The position numbers and the translations under genes are program-made. Under the pieces are notes generated by a model. It was given only the letters and a program-made list of their open reading frames with translations. It did not search any database and had not been told where the DNA came from. Positions 1-8,142 of a DNA stretch of 17,572 bases are shown here, one piece after another. Source of the stretch: Sulfuricurvum sp. (GTDB taxonomy: Bacteria > Campylobacterota > Campylobacteria > Campylobacterales > Sulfurimonadaceae); contig JAUXSZ010000239.1 in assembly GCA_030679635.1 (NCBI GenBank), positions 1 to 17,572 of the forward strand, in the 5' to 3' direction. How positions within the stretch are numbered: position 1 is the stretch's first letter; every line of letters begins with the position of its first letter.

Positions 1-480
1 AAAATCTTTTGGCTGTTCTTTGATCTGAAATTGGGATACTTTAGAATGGGTAAAACTCATTTTTGGCAATTTTTGAAGATTTTTACTCAAACGGAGTATC
101 TTTAAAGAGCAGGGCCATGTTGAATCGATGATGAAAATCACCAACTGTTTTTGGTGTAGTTCAATTTTTTGGGTGTTTAGATGGATACTGTCAACTCCTG
201 GATAGAGGACATAACAGCAATTGTTGTTATTTTCTATCAGGGCATTGATAGCGTTATGATCGCTGTAATCGACATCGATGAAAAGTTCTGAGTTGGGAAG
301 CGAGAGATGGGTGATTCGGCCGGTGCCGTTTTTGGTCTTTTTAAACTCTTTTGGATGCATCAAGATGACAAATTTTGTTTGGGTCTGGATGGGTTTGACG
401 CAAGTACAGATACACAAGCTCATGGGGCGGTAACAGGTATAGCACGTTACCCTTGTCTCTGTGTTCTCAACGCTTTGCAT
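1..480 (-). CDS. DTW-domain tRNA-uridine aminocarboxypropyltransferase (C-terminus cut off by window edge)
   Basis: The reverse strand is open from an ATG at 480 to the window edge, giving 160 codons with no stop. The N-terminus has a cysteine cluster (C13, C16, C23, C25, C27 in CYTCYRPMSLCICTC), as in the zinc-binding head of DTW proteins. KNGTGRITHLSLPNSELF follows, then the LYPG segment, and finally IIDSTWPCS, which is the D-x-T-W motif naming the family. Known members (E. coli TapT/YfiP) transfer the aminocarboxypropyl group of S-adenosylmethionine to a uridine of tRNA, making acp3U in the cytoplasm. Members are about 200-250 residues, so the end is missing. The start is the first ATG after an in-frame TGA (490-492), keeps all the cysteines, and lies 9 bases behind the upstream gene. 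No clear ribosome binding site precedes it, so translation is probably coupled to that gene. Family assignment is firm; the exact tRNA target is not known. Confidence 0.85.
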   Translation of the reverse strand, partial: MQSVENTETRVTCYTCYRPMSLCICTCVKPIQTQTKFVILMHPKEFKKTKNGTGRITHLSLPNSELFIDVDYSDHNAINALIENNNNCCYVLYPGVDSIHLNTQKIELHQKQLVIFIIDSTWPCSLKILRLSKNLQKLPKMSFTHSKVSQFQIKEQPKDF

Positions 481-489
481 GGGGTGAAC

Positions 490-954
490 TCAGAGGATCG
501 AAAGGTAGATGGAAATGTCACTTTTCCCTTGATAAATCTCAAAGTCTGTCGCATAGGCACGTTGATATTCGCCCTCTTGCGCAAAATAGCCATCAATACC
601 GGCCCAAGTATCTTTAATGCCGGTAGGCGTTGCCTCAAGCACTTTAAAGACAAGGTATTTTCCCTCTTTGATGTCGATGAGATTCAGATTAGAGGGCTTG
701 TCGGTTGAGCCTGATTGAAGACCGATAAGGAGGGTGTAATCTCCCATGACATCGGGCTCATAATCATAATAAACCCCATAAACCGTCATTGGGTCAAGCT
801 GTTGCGGAACCGCGGCCATGACGTTGTATTCAAAAAAGTTCTTCCACATAATCGGAATACTGGCAGTTTCCGGATGGGATTCACGTTCATTGTTGGTACG
901 CAGACTCATCCCTATGATGGTTTTTGCGCTAATGTGCTCTACTATTGGTTGCAT
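490..954 (-). CDS. GyrI-like / AraC-type effector-binding domain protein (YdeE family)
   Basis: This 154-residue protein is a single effector-binding domain without a DNA-binding part. Visible family features are the start (EHISAKTIIGMSLRTNNE), the middle segment YGVYYDYEPDVMGDYTLLIG, the EGKYLVFKV strand, and the end YQRAYATDFEIY followed by an IYLSI strand. These match the stand-alone GyrI-like or integron-associated effector-binding proteins (YdeE type), which fold as a two-fold SHS2 barrel and bind small hydrophobic or cationic ligands in the cytoplasm. The ligand here is unknown. The start ATG has a purine-rich site (TTGAGAGAAA) about 8 bases upstream. A -10-like TATACT lies at 980-985. 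It is followed 9 bases later, in the same frame, by the DTW gene. Confidence in the fold is high; regulatory or detoxifying function is only inferred. Confidence 0.85.
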   Translation of the reverse strand: MQPIVEHISAKTIIGMSLRTNNERESHPETASIPIMWKNFFEYNVMAAVPQQLDPMTVYGVYYDYEPDVMGDYTLLIGLQSGSTDKPSNLNLIDIKEGKYLVFKVLEATPTGIKDTWAGIDGYFAQEGEYQRAYATDFEIYQGKSDISIYLSIL

Positions 955-979
955 TATATTTCTCTCAAATTTTTTTGAC

Positions 980-985
980 AGTATA
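980..985 (-). promoter_or_regulatory. candidate -10 box for the effector-binding/DTW gene pair
   Basis: Read on the minus strand the six bases are TATACT, a good match to the sigma-70 -10 consensus, 25 bases upstream of the ATG at 954. No convincing -35 hexamer sits 16-18 bases further up, which is common for Campylobacterota sigma-70 promoters. It lies in the 76-base gap behind the 187-residue gene, so it may give the pair its own transcript. Confidence 0.4.
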
Positions 986-1030
986 CCGCTTCCTTTTTGG
1001 TTTTCGGCACTTCTGGGATTTGATTATCTT

Positions 1031-1594
1031 CTAAACGCTTGTATCGAGAATATTACTGCCAAGTGAGGTGATTTTTTCATCGATTTTCTCTAGGGCTTTC
1101 TTTAACGTCTCATAGGAAATATCGGGAAGTTTTCCGCCCCATATTTTTTCGGCTTCGTTAAATCCGCGTATAATCCCCTCCCGACCTGCTTTGAGTTTGT
1201 CGATGTCGTCCCCTGCGCCGATCAAAACAAAATCGGATAGCCTTGCCGAGGTTTGGGAAATTCCAAAGAATCCGTCTTCGCTCACCAGCGCTTTGGCCTC
1301 GTCCGGATTCATATCCGCAATCGGTTTACCGGTATACCCGATGGCTTTGAAATCAATAGCATCCAAGATGTCGCGAATCTTTGTAAGATCGAAGGGGGCA
1401 CTCTGAGCCTCTAAATTTCCGGCTGAATAATTTTCTACTGTGAGGCTGTACTGAACGAGATAGGCTTGTGCGAGTGTTTTCGCCGAGAGCTCACCGCTTT
1501 GGATCTTTTCTTTCAATTTTTTGCGGTCAACCTCATTGGCATCTTCTACGTTTTGTGTGTAAATGGCGGCAGCATTGCTAGTGTTGATTTGCAT
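1031..1594 (-). CDS. conserved protein of unknown function (DUF5610-like C-terminal half)
   Basis: The product has 187 residues, with no signal peptide and no membrane segment. The N-terminal third (MQINTSNAAAIYTQ, then a charged KKLKEKIQSGELS stretch) looks flexible and helical. The C-terminal part, roughly residues 95-187, contains the regular pattern GREGIIRGFNEAEKIWGG and LPDISYETLKKALEKIDEKI, which resembles the DUF5610 family. From memory, similar Campylobacterota proteins carry the odd label hydrogenase-4 component G. Nothing here supports a hydrogenase link, since no hydrogenase genes are nearby. The start has a strong AAGGAG site 7 bases upstream. It follows the MacB-type permease gene on the same strand after 36 bases, so it may be the last cistron of the exporter operon or have its own promoter. 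Function is unknown. Confidence 0.75.
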   Translation of the reverse strand: MQINTSNAAAIYTQNVEDANEVDRKKLKEKIQSGELSAKTLAQAYLVQYSLTVENYSAGNLEAQSAPFDLTKIRDILDAIDFKAIGYTGKPIADMNPDEAKALVSEDGFFGISQTSARLSDFVLIGAGDDIDKLKAGREGIIRGFNEAEKIWGGKLPDISYETLKKALEKIDEKITSLGSNILDTSV

Positions 1595-1630
1595 AATAAA
1601 CTCCTTTGTATACTCTATAAATCGGCAAAT

Positions 1631-2839
1631 TTATTCGTGACGTAAAGCATCGATCGGATTGAGCCGTGCCGCTTTGCGGGCAGGAAAATAGCCAAATACG
1701 ATTCCTACTATGGTTGAGAATAAAAAAGCGATGATAACGATTGATGTGTTGAAAACAAAAGGGAGATCAAAAAAGAGATTGATGCCAACTCCGGCACCAA
1801 TGCCTAATGCCATACCGATAATTCCACCCAGCGAAGAGAGGACGACCGCTTCGACCAAGAACTGCAACAGCACTTCGCGCTCGAGTGCTCCGATTGCCAA
1901 CCGGATTCCGATTTCACGCGTCCGTTCTGTGACGGAGACGAGCATGATGTTCATGATCCCGATCCCGCCCACAAGCAGGCTGATGGCGGCAACGGCTCCC
2001 AGCAGAAGGGTCAGCATTTTTGTCGTCGAAGAGAGGGTCTGGATCACCTCCCGTAAATCTCGAACATTGAAATCGTCTTCCTCGCCGATCCGTATATGGC
2101 GGCGCTCGCGCATCAAGGAAATCACATTGTTTTTCATGTTCTCTATGGCCGAGGGATTCTTGGCCGAAATAAGGATGGCGGAAATATCCTGATTCCCGCT
2201 GATACGACGCTGAAACGTCCGAATGGGAAGGACGATCAGATCATCTTGATCCATTCCGAACATCGACGCCCCTTTGGGGTGGAGAACCCCAATCACCTGA
2301 CAGGAAAAATTTCCGATCCGGAGTGAGGTATCCATCGGGTTTTGCTCTCCGTAGAGCTCTTTTCGGACCGTTTCTCCGATGACGCATACCGCTTTCCCCC
2401 CCTTGACTTCGGCTCCCGTAAAATTGCGACCTTGATCAAACTGCCAATCTTTGACGGTGAAATAATCGTTGTCGCTGCCGTCGATGGAGGTGGAGTAGTT
2501 TCGATTGCCGTACACAACCTGCATCCCTTTAGAAGCGACCGGAGCAGCCCCTTTTAGCCCTCCGATTTCGCGCACAATTGAACTCAGGTCATTGTGGCTG
2601 AACCGTTTGGCCGTATTGTCTCCTCCCGGACCGTGGCGATCCTGTCCTGGGCGGATGACGAGCATGTTGCTGCCGAGTTTGGAGATGCTTTGGGTGACGT
2701 AGGCGGTGGTGGCATCGCCCAGCATCACCATCGCGATGACCGAGGCGACACCGATAACAATCCCCAGCGTCGTGAGGATAGAGCGCATCGCGCTGCGGCG
2801 GATTTCGCGCAAGGCGAGGATAAAAGCGTTCCAGATCAT
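1631..2839 (-). CDS. macB: MacB-type ABC transporter permease (FtsX/MacB core, ATPase-less)
   Basis: This 402-residue inner-membrane protein corresponds to the membrane half of MacB. One transmembrane helix lies near residues 20-41 (ILTTLGIVIGVASVIAMVML). A periplasmic MacB-core domain spans about residues 45-270. Three more helices near 277-300, 325-350 and 367-385 form the FtsX-like end, including TERTREIGIRLAIGA, the cytoplasmic coupling segment, and a terminal RKAARLNPIDALRHE. In MacAB-TolC systems this protein works as a mechanotransmitter, turning ATP hydrolysis in the cytoplasm into periplasmic movement that pushes substrate through the adaptor and channel. The nucleotide-binding half is in the separate gene upstream, which overlaps by 4 bases. 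A GAGG site lies 7 bases before the ATG. The substrate cannot be read from sequence; macrolides, peptides, siderophores or lipoproteins are all possible for the family. Confidence 0.93.
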   Translation of the reverse strand: MIWNAFILALREIRRSAMRSILTTLGIVIGVASVIAMVMLGDATTAYVTQSISKLGSNMLVIRPGQDRHGPGGDNTAKRFSHNDLSSIVREIGGLKGAAPVASKGMQVVYGNRNYSTSIDGSDNDYFTVKDWQFDQGRNFTGAEVKGGKAVCVIGETVRKELYGEQNPMDTSLRIGNFSCQVIGVLHPKGASMFGMDQDDLIVLPIRTFQRRISGNQDISAILISAKNPSAIENMKNNVISLMRERRHIRIGEEDDFNVRDLREVIQTLSSTTKMLTLLLGAVAAISLLVGGIGIMNIMLVSVTERTREIGIRLAIGALEREVLLQFLVEAVVLSSLGGIIGMALGIGAGVGINLFFDLPFVFNTSIVIIAFLFSTIVGIVFGYFPARKAARLNPIDALRHE

Positions 2840-3546
2840 GATGTAACCTCAGGGATAGCCGCCGTATCGATCTTCCCGTCGCGAAAATGGATGGTGCGGG
2901 AGGCAAATGCGGCCATCTCTTTTTCATGGGTGACCATGATGATGGTGATCCCTTTCTCTTGGTTAAATGATCGGAGGAGTTCCATTACCTCGATGCTTTT
3001 GGCGGTATCGAGATTTCCCGTCGGCTCATCGGCGAGTAACACGAGGGGATGGGTAACGATGGCTCGGGCGATCGCGACCCGCTGCTGCTGCCCTCCTGAA
3101 AGTTCTGCTGGGGTATGGTGGGCGACCTCTTCGAGTCCGACGCTTCTGAGTGCTTCCATCGCCATTTCCCGCCGTTCATGAGCAGGAACACCGCGGTAGA
3201 GGAGGGGGAGCTCGACATTTTCGACGGCAGAGGTTTTTCCCAAGAGATTAAACCCCTGAAAGACAAAACCGATGTAGTTCCGCCGCAATAAGGCCCGCTG
3301 GTCTCGGCTAAGATCTTCGACATTAATCCCCTCAAAGCGATACGCTCCTTCCGTCGGGACATCGAGGCATCCGATGATGTTCATCGCCGTCGATTTCCCC
3401 GATCCGCTGGGTCCCATGATCGCCACAAAATCTCCTGGATGGATACTCAGGTCCACCCCTTGCAGGGCATAAGCCGTGGCATCCCCCTCACCATAATATT
3501 TTTTGACCCCTTTGAGTTCGATGACGGGATGAGTCACATCGTTCAT
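2836..3546 (-). CDS. macB: MacB/LolD-type ABC transporter ATP-binding protein
   Basis: This 236-residue cytoplasmic ATPase has all the ABC motifs intact: Walker A GPSGSGKST (residues 45-53), Q-loop at Q97, signature LSGGQQQ (149-155), Walker B VLLADEP ending with catalytic E174, D-loop GNLD, and H-loop H207. The LADEPTGNLD wording and the short length place it in the MacB/LolD/FtsE (type VII) group. It dimerises and drives the permease encoded next; the two genes overlap by ATGA at 2836-2839. In E. coli MacB the ATPase and permease are one polypeptide, whereas here they are two, as in YknYZ-like systems. It overlaps the adaptor gene by 4 bases at its own start, where the ribosome binding site is weak (GAAGAGCAGCC), consistent with coupling to the upstream gene. 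Confidence 0.94.
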   Translation of the reverse strand: MNDVTHPVIELKGVKKYYGEGDATAYALQGVDLSIHPGDFVAIMGPSGSGKSTAMNIIGCLDVPTEGAYRFEGINVEDLSRDQRALLRRNYIGFVFQGFNLLGKTSAVENVELPLLYRGVPAHERREMAMEALRSVGLEEVAHHTPAELSGGQQQRVAIARAIVTHPLVLLADEPTGNLDTAKSIEVMELLRSFNQEKGITIIMVTHEKEMAAFASRTIHFRDGKIDTAAIPEVTS

Positions 3547-4775
3547 GGCTGCTCTTCGAGGGCGGTAATGATACGATCCCCAGGTTTAAGGGTAGAAGAA
3601 AGGAGTACGGTGGAGATGCCGTCTGTTTTTCCGATACGGACCTTAACTTTTTGGGGAGAGCCGTTTTTTAATACCCATACCCGTTCGCTTTTATCGGCGT
3701 CATCGACAGCACGTTTCTTTTTTTTCTCTTTCTCATCATTGCCGTTGCTTGCAGGAGGGGTAAAACGCAATGCCGCATTGGGTATCAGGGCAACATTTTG
3801 AAGGGTATCGGTAATAATGGATGCGCTTGCCGTCATTCCTGGACGTAAAAGCATCGTGTCATTGTCGACTTCAACGACGGCTTCATACGTCACTACTCCG
3901 TTGACAATAGCGGAATTAAGACGGAGCTTGGTCACTTTTCCCTCAAACTCACGATTGGGATAGGCATCGACGGTGAAGAGCACTTTCTGATTCTCTTTAA
4001 CCCCTCCGATATCCGCCTCATCGACACTGACGATTGCTTTCATTTTGGTGAGATCTTCTGCAAGGGTAAATAGAATGGGTGTTTGCATCGAAGCGACAAC
4101 GGTCTGCCCAGGCTCGACTTTACGGCTTAGCACGACCCCCTCAATCGGTGAAACGACGACGGCTTTACGGAGATTGTCTTCATCGCTTTTGAGCTGTGCG
4201 TAGGATTGATCCACTTGTGCTTTGGCGGCAGCAAGTCCGGCTTCGGCTTGTGCCACGACGGTTACTGAGGATTGCATCTCTTTGCGGGAGGGGTAGTTCC
4301 CCTGCGTCGATGCATACATTTTTTGGGTACGCTCGTTTTCGATTTGTCCATTTTCCAATGAGGCTTGAGCACTTTGGAAATTGGCTTTAAATCTCATCCA
4401 GTTGGCGTTGGAGCTGGTAACGGCGGCGGTGAGTTTGGTCGTATCGAGTCGGGCTAATGGTTGACCGATATGGACACGGTCGTTGTAATCGACCAAAACG
4501 GTGTCAACGGTTCCGGAAACTTCGATTCCGACATCGACGGTGTTGGTTGGTTCGAGATTTCCGGTCGCCGAAACGCTTGTGGTCAGGTTTTGGATTTTGA
4601 GGGGAACGGTAACGTAGATGATCTCATCTTGTTCTCTTTGTTGTATCCAGACGATGATTCCGGCACCTAGCAAAAAGAGGATGATGATCCATAATAGGAC
4701 CTTTTTCCATCGTTTTGGAGAGGGACTTTCTTCTACTCCTAACGTTGTTGCGATGGTTGTGGAATTGGGTGTCAT
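3543..4775 (-). CDS. macA: MacA-like periplasmic adaptor (HlyD/RND membrane-fusion family)
   Basis: This 410-residue adaptor bridges the inner-membrane MacB parts and the outer-membrane channel. A short cytoplasmic tail ends in KRWKK and is followed by a membrane anchor (about residues 26-43). The first lipoyl half (VDVGIEVSGTVDTVLVDYND, from about residue 80) leads into a helical hairpin rich in Ala and Gln (about 112-203). The second lipoyl half is VVVSPIEGVVLSRKVEPGQ (from about 206), then beta-barrel and membrane-proximal domains. A lysine-rich insert at about 344-364 (EKEKKKKR) interrupts the membrane-proximal domain; its codons include an 8-A tract. An AGGAG site lies 8 bases before the ATG. 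The gene overlaps its neighbours on both sides by 4 bases. Length and layout agree with MacA (about 370-400 residues) apart from the insert. Confidence 0.92.
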   Translation of the reverse strand: MTPNSTTIATTLGVEESPSPKRWKKVLLWIIILFLLGAGIIVWIQQREQDEIIYVTVPLKIQNLTTSVSATGNLEPTNTVDVGIEVSGTVDTVLVDYNDRVHIGQPLARLDTTKLTAAVTSSNANWMRFKANFQSAQASLENGQIENERTQKMYASTQGNYPSRKEMQSSVTVVAQAEAGLAAAKAQVDQSYAQLKSDEDNLRKAVVVSPIEGVVLSRKVEPGQTVVASMQTPILFTLAEDLTKMKAIVSVDEADIGGVKENQKVLFTVDAYPNREFEGKVTKLRLNSAIVNGVVTYEAVVEVDNDTMLLRPGMTASASIITDTLQNVALIPNAALRFTPPASNGNDEKEKKKKRAVDDADKSERVWVLKNGSPQKVKVRIGKTDGISTVLLSSTLKPGDRIITALEEQP

Positions 4776-5992
4776 AGCGATTTCTCCTGTGGGTGTCGCA
4801 TCAAATAGTGAAGCGTCGAAAGTTCGATTTGGATGTTGATTTCATTGATGTGTATCTCCAGTTCTTCGATTGAACGGGTGTTCTGAAGAGTTTGCAGATC
4901 GTATCCCGCTTTGTATCCCGTATTGACAGCCGCCTTGGTTGCACCGATCAATTCGTCGTAATAGTTGAGATTCTCTTTTGTGATGATAATAATGTTTTGA
5001 TAGCTTTCGATTTGCGCAATGGATTGATCATAGCGTCCATCCATCTGCCGTTTGGTATCGGCGGATTCGGCCTGCTGTTTTAAATAGAGGCTTTGCGCCT
5101 CTTGAACGGTGGCAGATGCGTTGTAGGACAACGGCATCGAGAGTTGCAGCCCCATATCATAGAAACTGCCGCTATTGTCGGCAGAAGAGAACTCACGCGA
5201 ATCCAATCGCTGCAATCCCGCATCGGCAATGAGGGTCAGTTTCGGAAGATAAGAGCTTTTGATCTGGCCGTACTGCTGAGCACTGCTTTGACTCAGTGAA
5301 CGGGTATAGCGGATATTCCACCCCTCTTCCAAAAATGTCTCTTTTGGAGTGAGGGTAAAGGTGGGGAGAGAAACGGTGTCTATAGGGGTGTCACTCAATT
5401 TTACCGCTTCAAACTTTTGCTGGGCGAGGGTGTAGCGCACTGAAGTGTTGTTTTTGAGCTCGCTGCTTTGATTCATCAATGCATTGTTGAGGAGGGTAAT
5501 GTCGATGTCTCCCGCCTCGTATTGTTTTCGTTTGAGAAAAATTTCGATTTTGGTATTTTTGAGTTTTAATTCACTCTGCTCCAACATTAGGGCATTCTTC
5601 CGATAATTCAAAACGGCATTGATAATCTGATGATTGACTCCTGCGACGTCTCGCTCCAGCGCTATCGTATCGGTTTCTTTTTTGGCGTTTGCATAATTGA
5701 TCGCATAGGTGATCCCTCCACAGCGAAACAGATCTTGCGCAATACCGGCAGAGAGATTCTGACGCGTGTCACTTGATCCCGTAGATGCCGATTTTTCATA
5801 AACAGTCGAGGCTTTGAGGTTGATGGGAGAGAGCCAATCGTAGCGAAGTTTTTGGTAGCCGGAATCAATTTGCTGTTGTTGGTACTCGTAATAGCTTTGT
5901 TTTTCGGGAGAGAGAAGCGGCATCTCCTCGCCGTAAACAGAGGTGGCGAATAAAATAGATATCAGAGTACCTAAAGTGCTTTGCGATTTCAT
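4772..5992 (-). CDS. TolC-family outer-membrane efflux channel
   Basis: The product has about 406 residues. A signal peptide (MKSQSTLGTLISILFATSVYG, cleavage probably before EE) sends it to the periplasm. The mature protein is mostly long helices rich in Gln, Asn and Ala, with strand-like patches, as in the outer-membrane efflux (OEP) family, whose trimers form the TolC tunnel. There is no lipobox cysteine at the cleavage site. It is first in a four-gene exporter operon and overlaps macA by ATGA (4772-4775), which fixes its role as the exit duct of the MacA/MacB parts. The start was set at ATG 5992 because it gives a clean signal peptide. A TTG at 6010 in the same frame, right behind AAGGGAAAG, is a possible alternative adding MHYNKA. 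Sequence identity with true TolC looks low, as usual for the family. Confidence 0.88.
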   Translation of the reverse strand: MKSQSTLGTLISILFATSVYGEEMPLLSPEKQSYYEYQQQQIDSGYQKLRYDWLSPINLKASTVYEKSASTGSSDTRQNLSAGIAQDLFRCGGITYAINYANAKKETDTIALERDVAGVNHQIINAVLNYRKNALMLEQSELKLKNTKIEIFLKRKQYEAGDIDITLLNNALMNQSSELKNNTSVRYTLAQQKFEAVKLSDTPIDTVSLPTFTLTPKETFLEEGWNIRYTRSLSQSSAQQYGQIKSSYLPKLTLIADAGLQRLDSREFSSADNSGSFYDMGLQLSMPLSYNASATVQEAQSLYLKQQAESADTKRQMDGRYDQSIAQIESYQNIIIITKENLNYYDELIGATKAAVNTGYKAGYDLQTLQNTRSIEELEIHINEINIQIELSTLHYLMRHPQEKSL

Positions 5993-6010
5993 AGCTTTAT
6001 TGTAGTGCAA

Positions 6011-6078
6011 CTTTCCCTTAAATACGTTAATGGTATATAGGATAAAATATATTATAAAATAGATAGGAAACCATTTTG
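6011..6078. promoter_or_regulatory. divergent promoter region between exporter operon and TonB receptor
   Basis: The 68-base AT-rich gap separates two outward-facing genes, so it must hold promoters for both unless transcription comes from further away. On the minus strand a perfect TATAAT lies at 6051-6056, with a weak -35-like TCAAAA 17 bases upstream. This would start exporter transcription about 50 bases before ATG 5992. On the plus strand TATAAA at 6053-6058 is a candidate -10, but it lies only about 20 bases from the receptor ATG. The two boxes overlap, so the promoters would compete for polymerase. The sequence has GATAAAATATATTAT-like content, but I do not see a convincing Fur box. 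Confidence 0.45.
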
Positions 6079-8142
6079 ATGTACCGACCTCTCATCCCCG
6101 CTATAGTGACCTCAAGTATCCTCATTTCCCTCTCCTACGCAGAAGAAACAATTTCACTTGAAAAAATACAAATAGAAGCTTTTTCCGCCGCCATCGAATC
6201 ACGAAAAGAAGATTCCATCGCCAAGCGGATCATAAGTGGAAGCGAACTTGGCCAATACGGCGACCTGAATGCTCTGGACATACTCAAACGAACTCCTGGA
6301 GTCAGTATCGCAGAGGGGAAAAATAAAAAAGGATCCCCCGGCAAAGGATACACCGTTGTTCTTATTGATGGTGAAGAGACATCGACCGGTTCGAAACGCC
6401 GTATCAGTCCTCTGGAGCAACTGTCACCGGATATGATCGAACGGATCGAGGTCATGACCAACGGTTCGGCAGAATACACGGCGGAAGCGATGGGGGGAAT
6501 TGTCAACATTGTCCTTAAAAAACCTAAATCGCAAGGGTTAACGAGCGCAAAATTCACTGCCGGTGCGTATGGGGATAAACCTCAATCCTCTGTGTTTCTT
6601 CAGCGCGAAGGTAAAGTCGATAGACTCTCTTATATGGTCAATATGACAGCATCGAATACACAAACCTCCGATACTTCTTCGACCGACACGTTTGGGGGAA
6701 CATCGTATCGGGATGAAAGAGATGATGATGGGCGAAACCAATCATTGAATCTCACGACAAAACTGATCTATTCTCCGACGTCAACCGACAAATATTTTTA
6801 TGACGGGTCGCTCTTTTTGAGCAAGAATAAACGGGAAAGCGACGAAATACGTAGCGGTGATGTTTCGCGTCTATTGCAGGATCATGAAAAATCGACCGGG
6901 CTGATGTTCTGGTCTAAAATTGCAGGGGAACATCATCTTTCGGGTACGGAGCTATTGACATGGAAGGTTAAGATTCATCAAAATGACCAACAAAGTGACC
7001 GCTTGTCGAGACAGACTCTTCCAACGTCCAAGATCACGACACAATCGGATGATTCACTTTTTAGAGTCCTAGGTGCTGAGAGTAGCTATTCCATTGCCTA
7101 TGGCAATCATTTTATTAAAACCGGAGCCGAAGTCAAGCAGCTGACACAGCACGATAAGACGACACGGACGCTCAATGGCATTGATACGACAACACCTGAA
7201 GATCAGGTGACGTTAGAGGAAAAAAGAGGGTCACTCTATGTTCAAGATGAGGTCAATATGGGAAATCGTATGGTGATCACTCCCGGATTGCGCTATGAGA
7301 ATGTATCGCGTGATTTCGGGCATACCTCCAAGTTGGATTATTTTGCCCCATCTCTTCATGTGCTTTACAAACTGACGTATGAAGATAACCTTCGTGCCAG
7401 TATTGCGAAAACGGTTAAGCTACCAAGGCTGGATGACCTCTCTAGCAGCGTTGACCGTTCTTTGGATCAAAATGATCTGGCGCATCCTGATGTGAGCGGT
7501 AATCCTGATCTCAAAGAAGAGAAGGCGCTGAGTTATGAACTGCGGTACGAGCATTTTTTTGTGGATAAAGGAATCGCCAGTATCGGCGGATTCTATCGCA
7601 GTATTGATGAGAAGATTGAAAAAATGATAACATTAGAAAGCGGCCGATACGTTGAACGCCCTTACAATATTGGTCAGGGGAATCTATGGGGGATAGAACT
7701 GGAGCTTAAAAAGTCATTGGACAGCACGGTAGCGGGGCTGGGACTGTTTGCCAACGCAACGGTTCAAAGGTCATCCTTGACCAATACGGCTACAGGGTTT
7801 AAACGGCCGATTAAAGAGACGAATGACTATCTCTATAATATTGGAGTCGATCATACTCTTGCGTCATACAAAGTAACGTACGGAGCCGCTTATCGCTATG
7901 TGAGCGGTTACGATGACCCTCTTGATGAAAATGGTATTACCGAAGCCCAAAAAGGGTACGGCACGCTTGATATCTATTTAACCAAACGGCTCAATACGAC
8001 GTTTAAGCTCACCGCGAATGTGAAGAATATCACGTCCGAAACGATTGAAACGGTATCCAGCGACGATAATACAGGGAAAATGCAGATAGACCAAGCGCAT
8101 TCTCGACCGACATTCCTGTTGACAGTAGAAGGTAAATGGTAA
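6079..8142 (+). CDS. TonB-dependent outer-membrane receptor
   Basis: This 687-residue receptor imports a scarce ligand across the outer membrane using TonB-ExbBD energy. A signal peptide (residues 1-21, ending SLSYA) is followed directly by a TonB-box-like EETISL. The plug domain runs to about residue 150 with typical motifs: LDILKRTPGVSI, a VVLIDGEE turn, SPDMIERIEVMTNGSAEY and MGGIVNIVLKKP. The rest is a beta-barrel of alternating strands, with a TonB-dependent C-terminal block (HSRPTFLLTVEGKW) ending in an aromatic residue. At 687 residues it has no N-terminal signalling domain, so it is a plain transporter. The ligand (siderophore, heme, other metal chelate or vitamin) cannot be told. The chosen ATG 6079 follows AGGA by about 11 bases; an in-frame TTG at 6076 adds only one residue. 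It faces away from an export cassette. Confidence 0.93.
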   Translation: MYRPLIPAIVTSSILISLSYAEETISLEKIQIEAFSAAIESRKEDSIAKRIISGSELGQYGDLNALDILKRTPGVSIAEGKNKKGSPGKGYTVVLIDGEETSTGSKRRISPLEQLSPDMIERIEVMTNGSAEYTAEAMGGIVNIVLKKPKSQGLTSAKFTAGAYGDKPQSSVFLQREGKVDRLSYMVNMTASNTQTSDTSSTDTFGGTSYRDERDDDGRNQSLNLTTKLIYSPTSTDKYFYDGSLFLSKNKRESDEIRSGDVSRLLQDHEKSTGLMFWSKIAGEHHLSGTELLTWKVKIHQNDQQSDRLSRQTLPTSKITTQSDDSLFRVLGAESSYSIAYGNHFIKTGAEVKQLTQHDKTTRTLNGIDTTTPEDQVTLEEKRGSLYVQDEVNMGNRMVITPGLRYENVSRDFGHTSKLDYFAPSLHVLYKLTYEDNLRASIAKTVKLPRLDDLSSSVDRSLDQNDLAHPDVSGNPDLKEEKALSYELRYEHFFVDKGIASIGGFYRSIDEKIEKMITLESGRYVERPYNIGQGNLWGIELELKKSLDSTVAGLGLFANATVQRSSLTNTATGFKRPIKETNDYLYNIGVDHTLASYKVTYGAAYRYVSGYDDPLDENGITEAQKGYGTLDIYLTKRLNTTFKLTANVKNITSETIETVSSDDNTGKMQIDQAHSRPTFLLTVEGKW

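Noticed and set aside
307..708. Plus-strand open frame of 133 codons
   Set aside because: It is antisense to the DTW and effector-binding genes, which have clear family motifs; it has no recognisable domain or ribosome site.
1710..2192. Plus-strand open frame of 160 codons
   Set aside because: It is antisense to the MacB-type permease and its composition (Ser/Arg/Pro-rich, no motif) is that of a shadow frame.
2594..3181. Plus-strand open frame of 195 codons
   Set aside because: It runs antisense across the junction of the MacB-type ATPase and permease, both well supported.
6036..6062. Possible Fur box before the TonB receptor
   Set aside because: The best alignment to the 19-base consensus matched only about 10 positions in an AT-rich stretch, which is expected by chance.
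8119..8124. Perfect TTGACA as a -35 box
   Set aside because: No -10 hexamer lies 16-18 bases downstream, and it is inside the end of the receptor gene.
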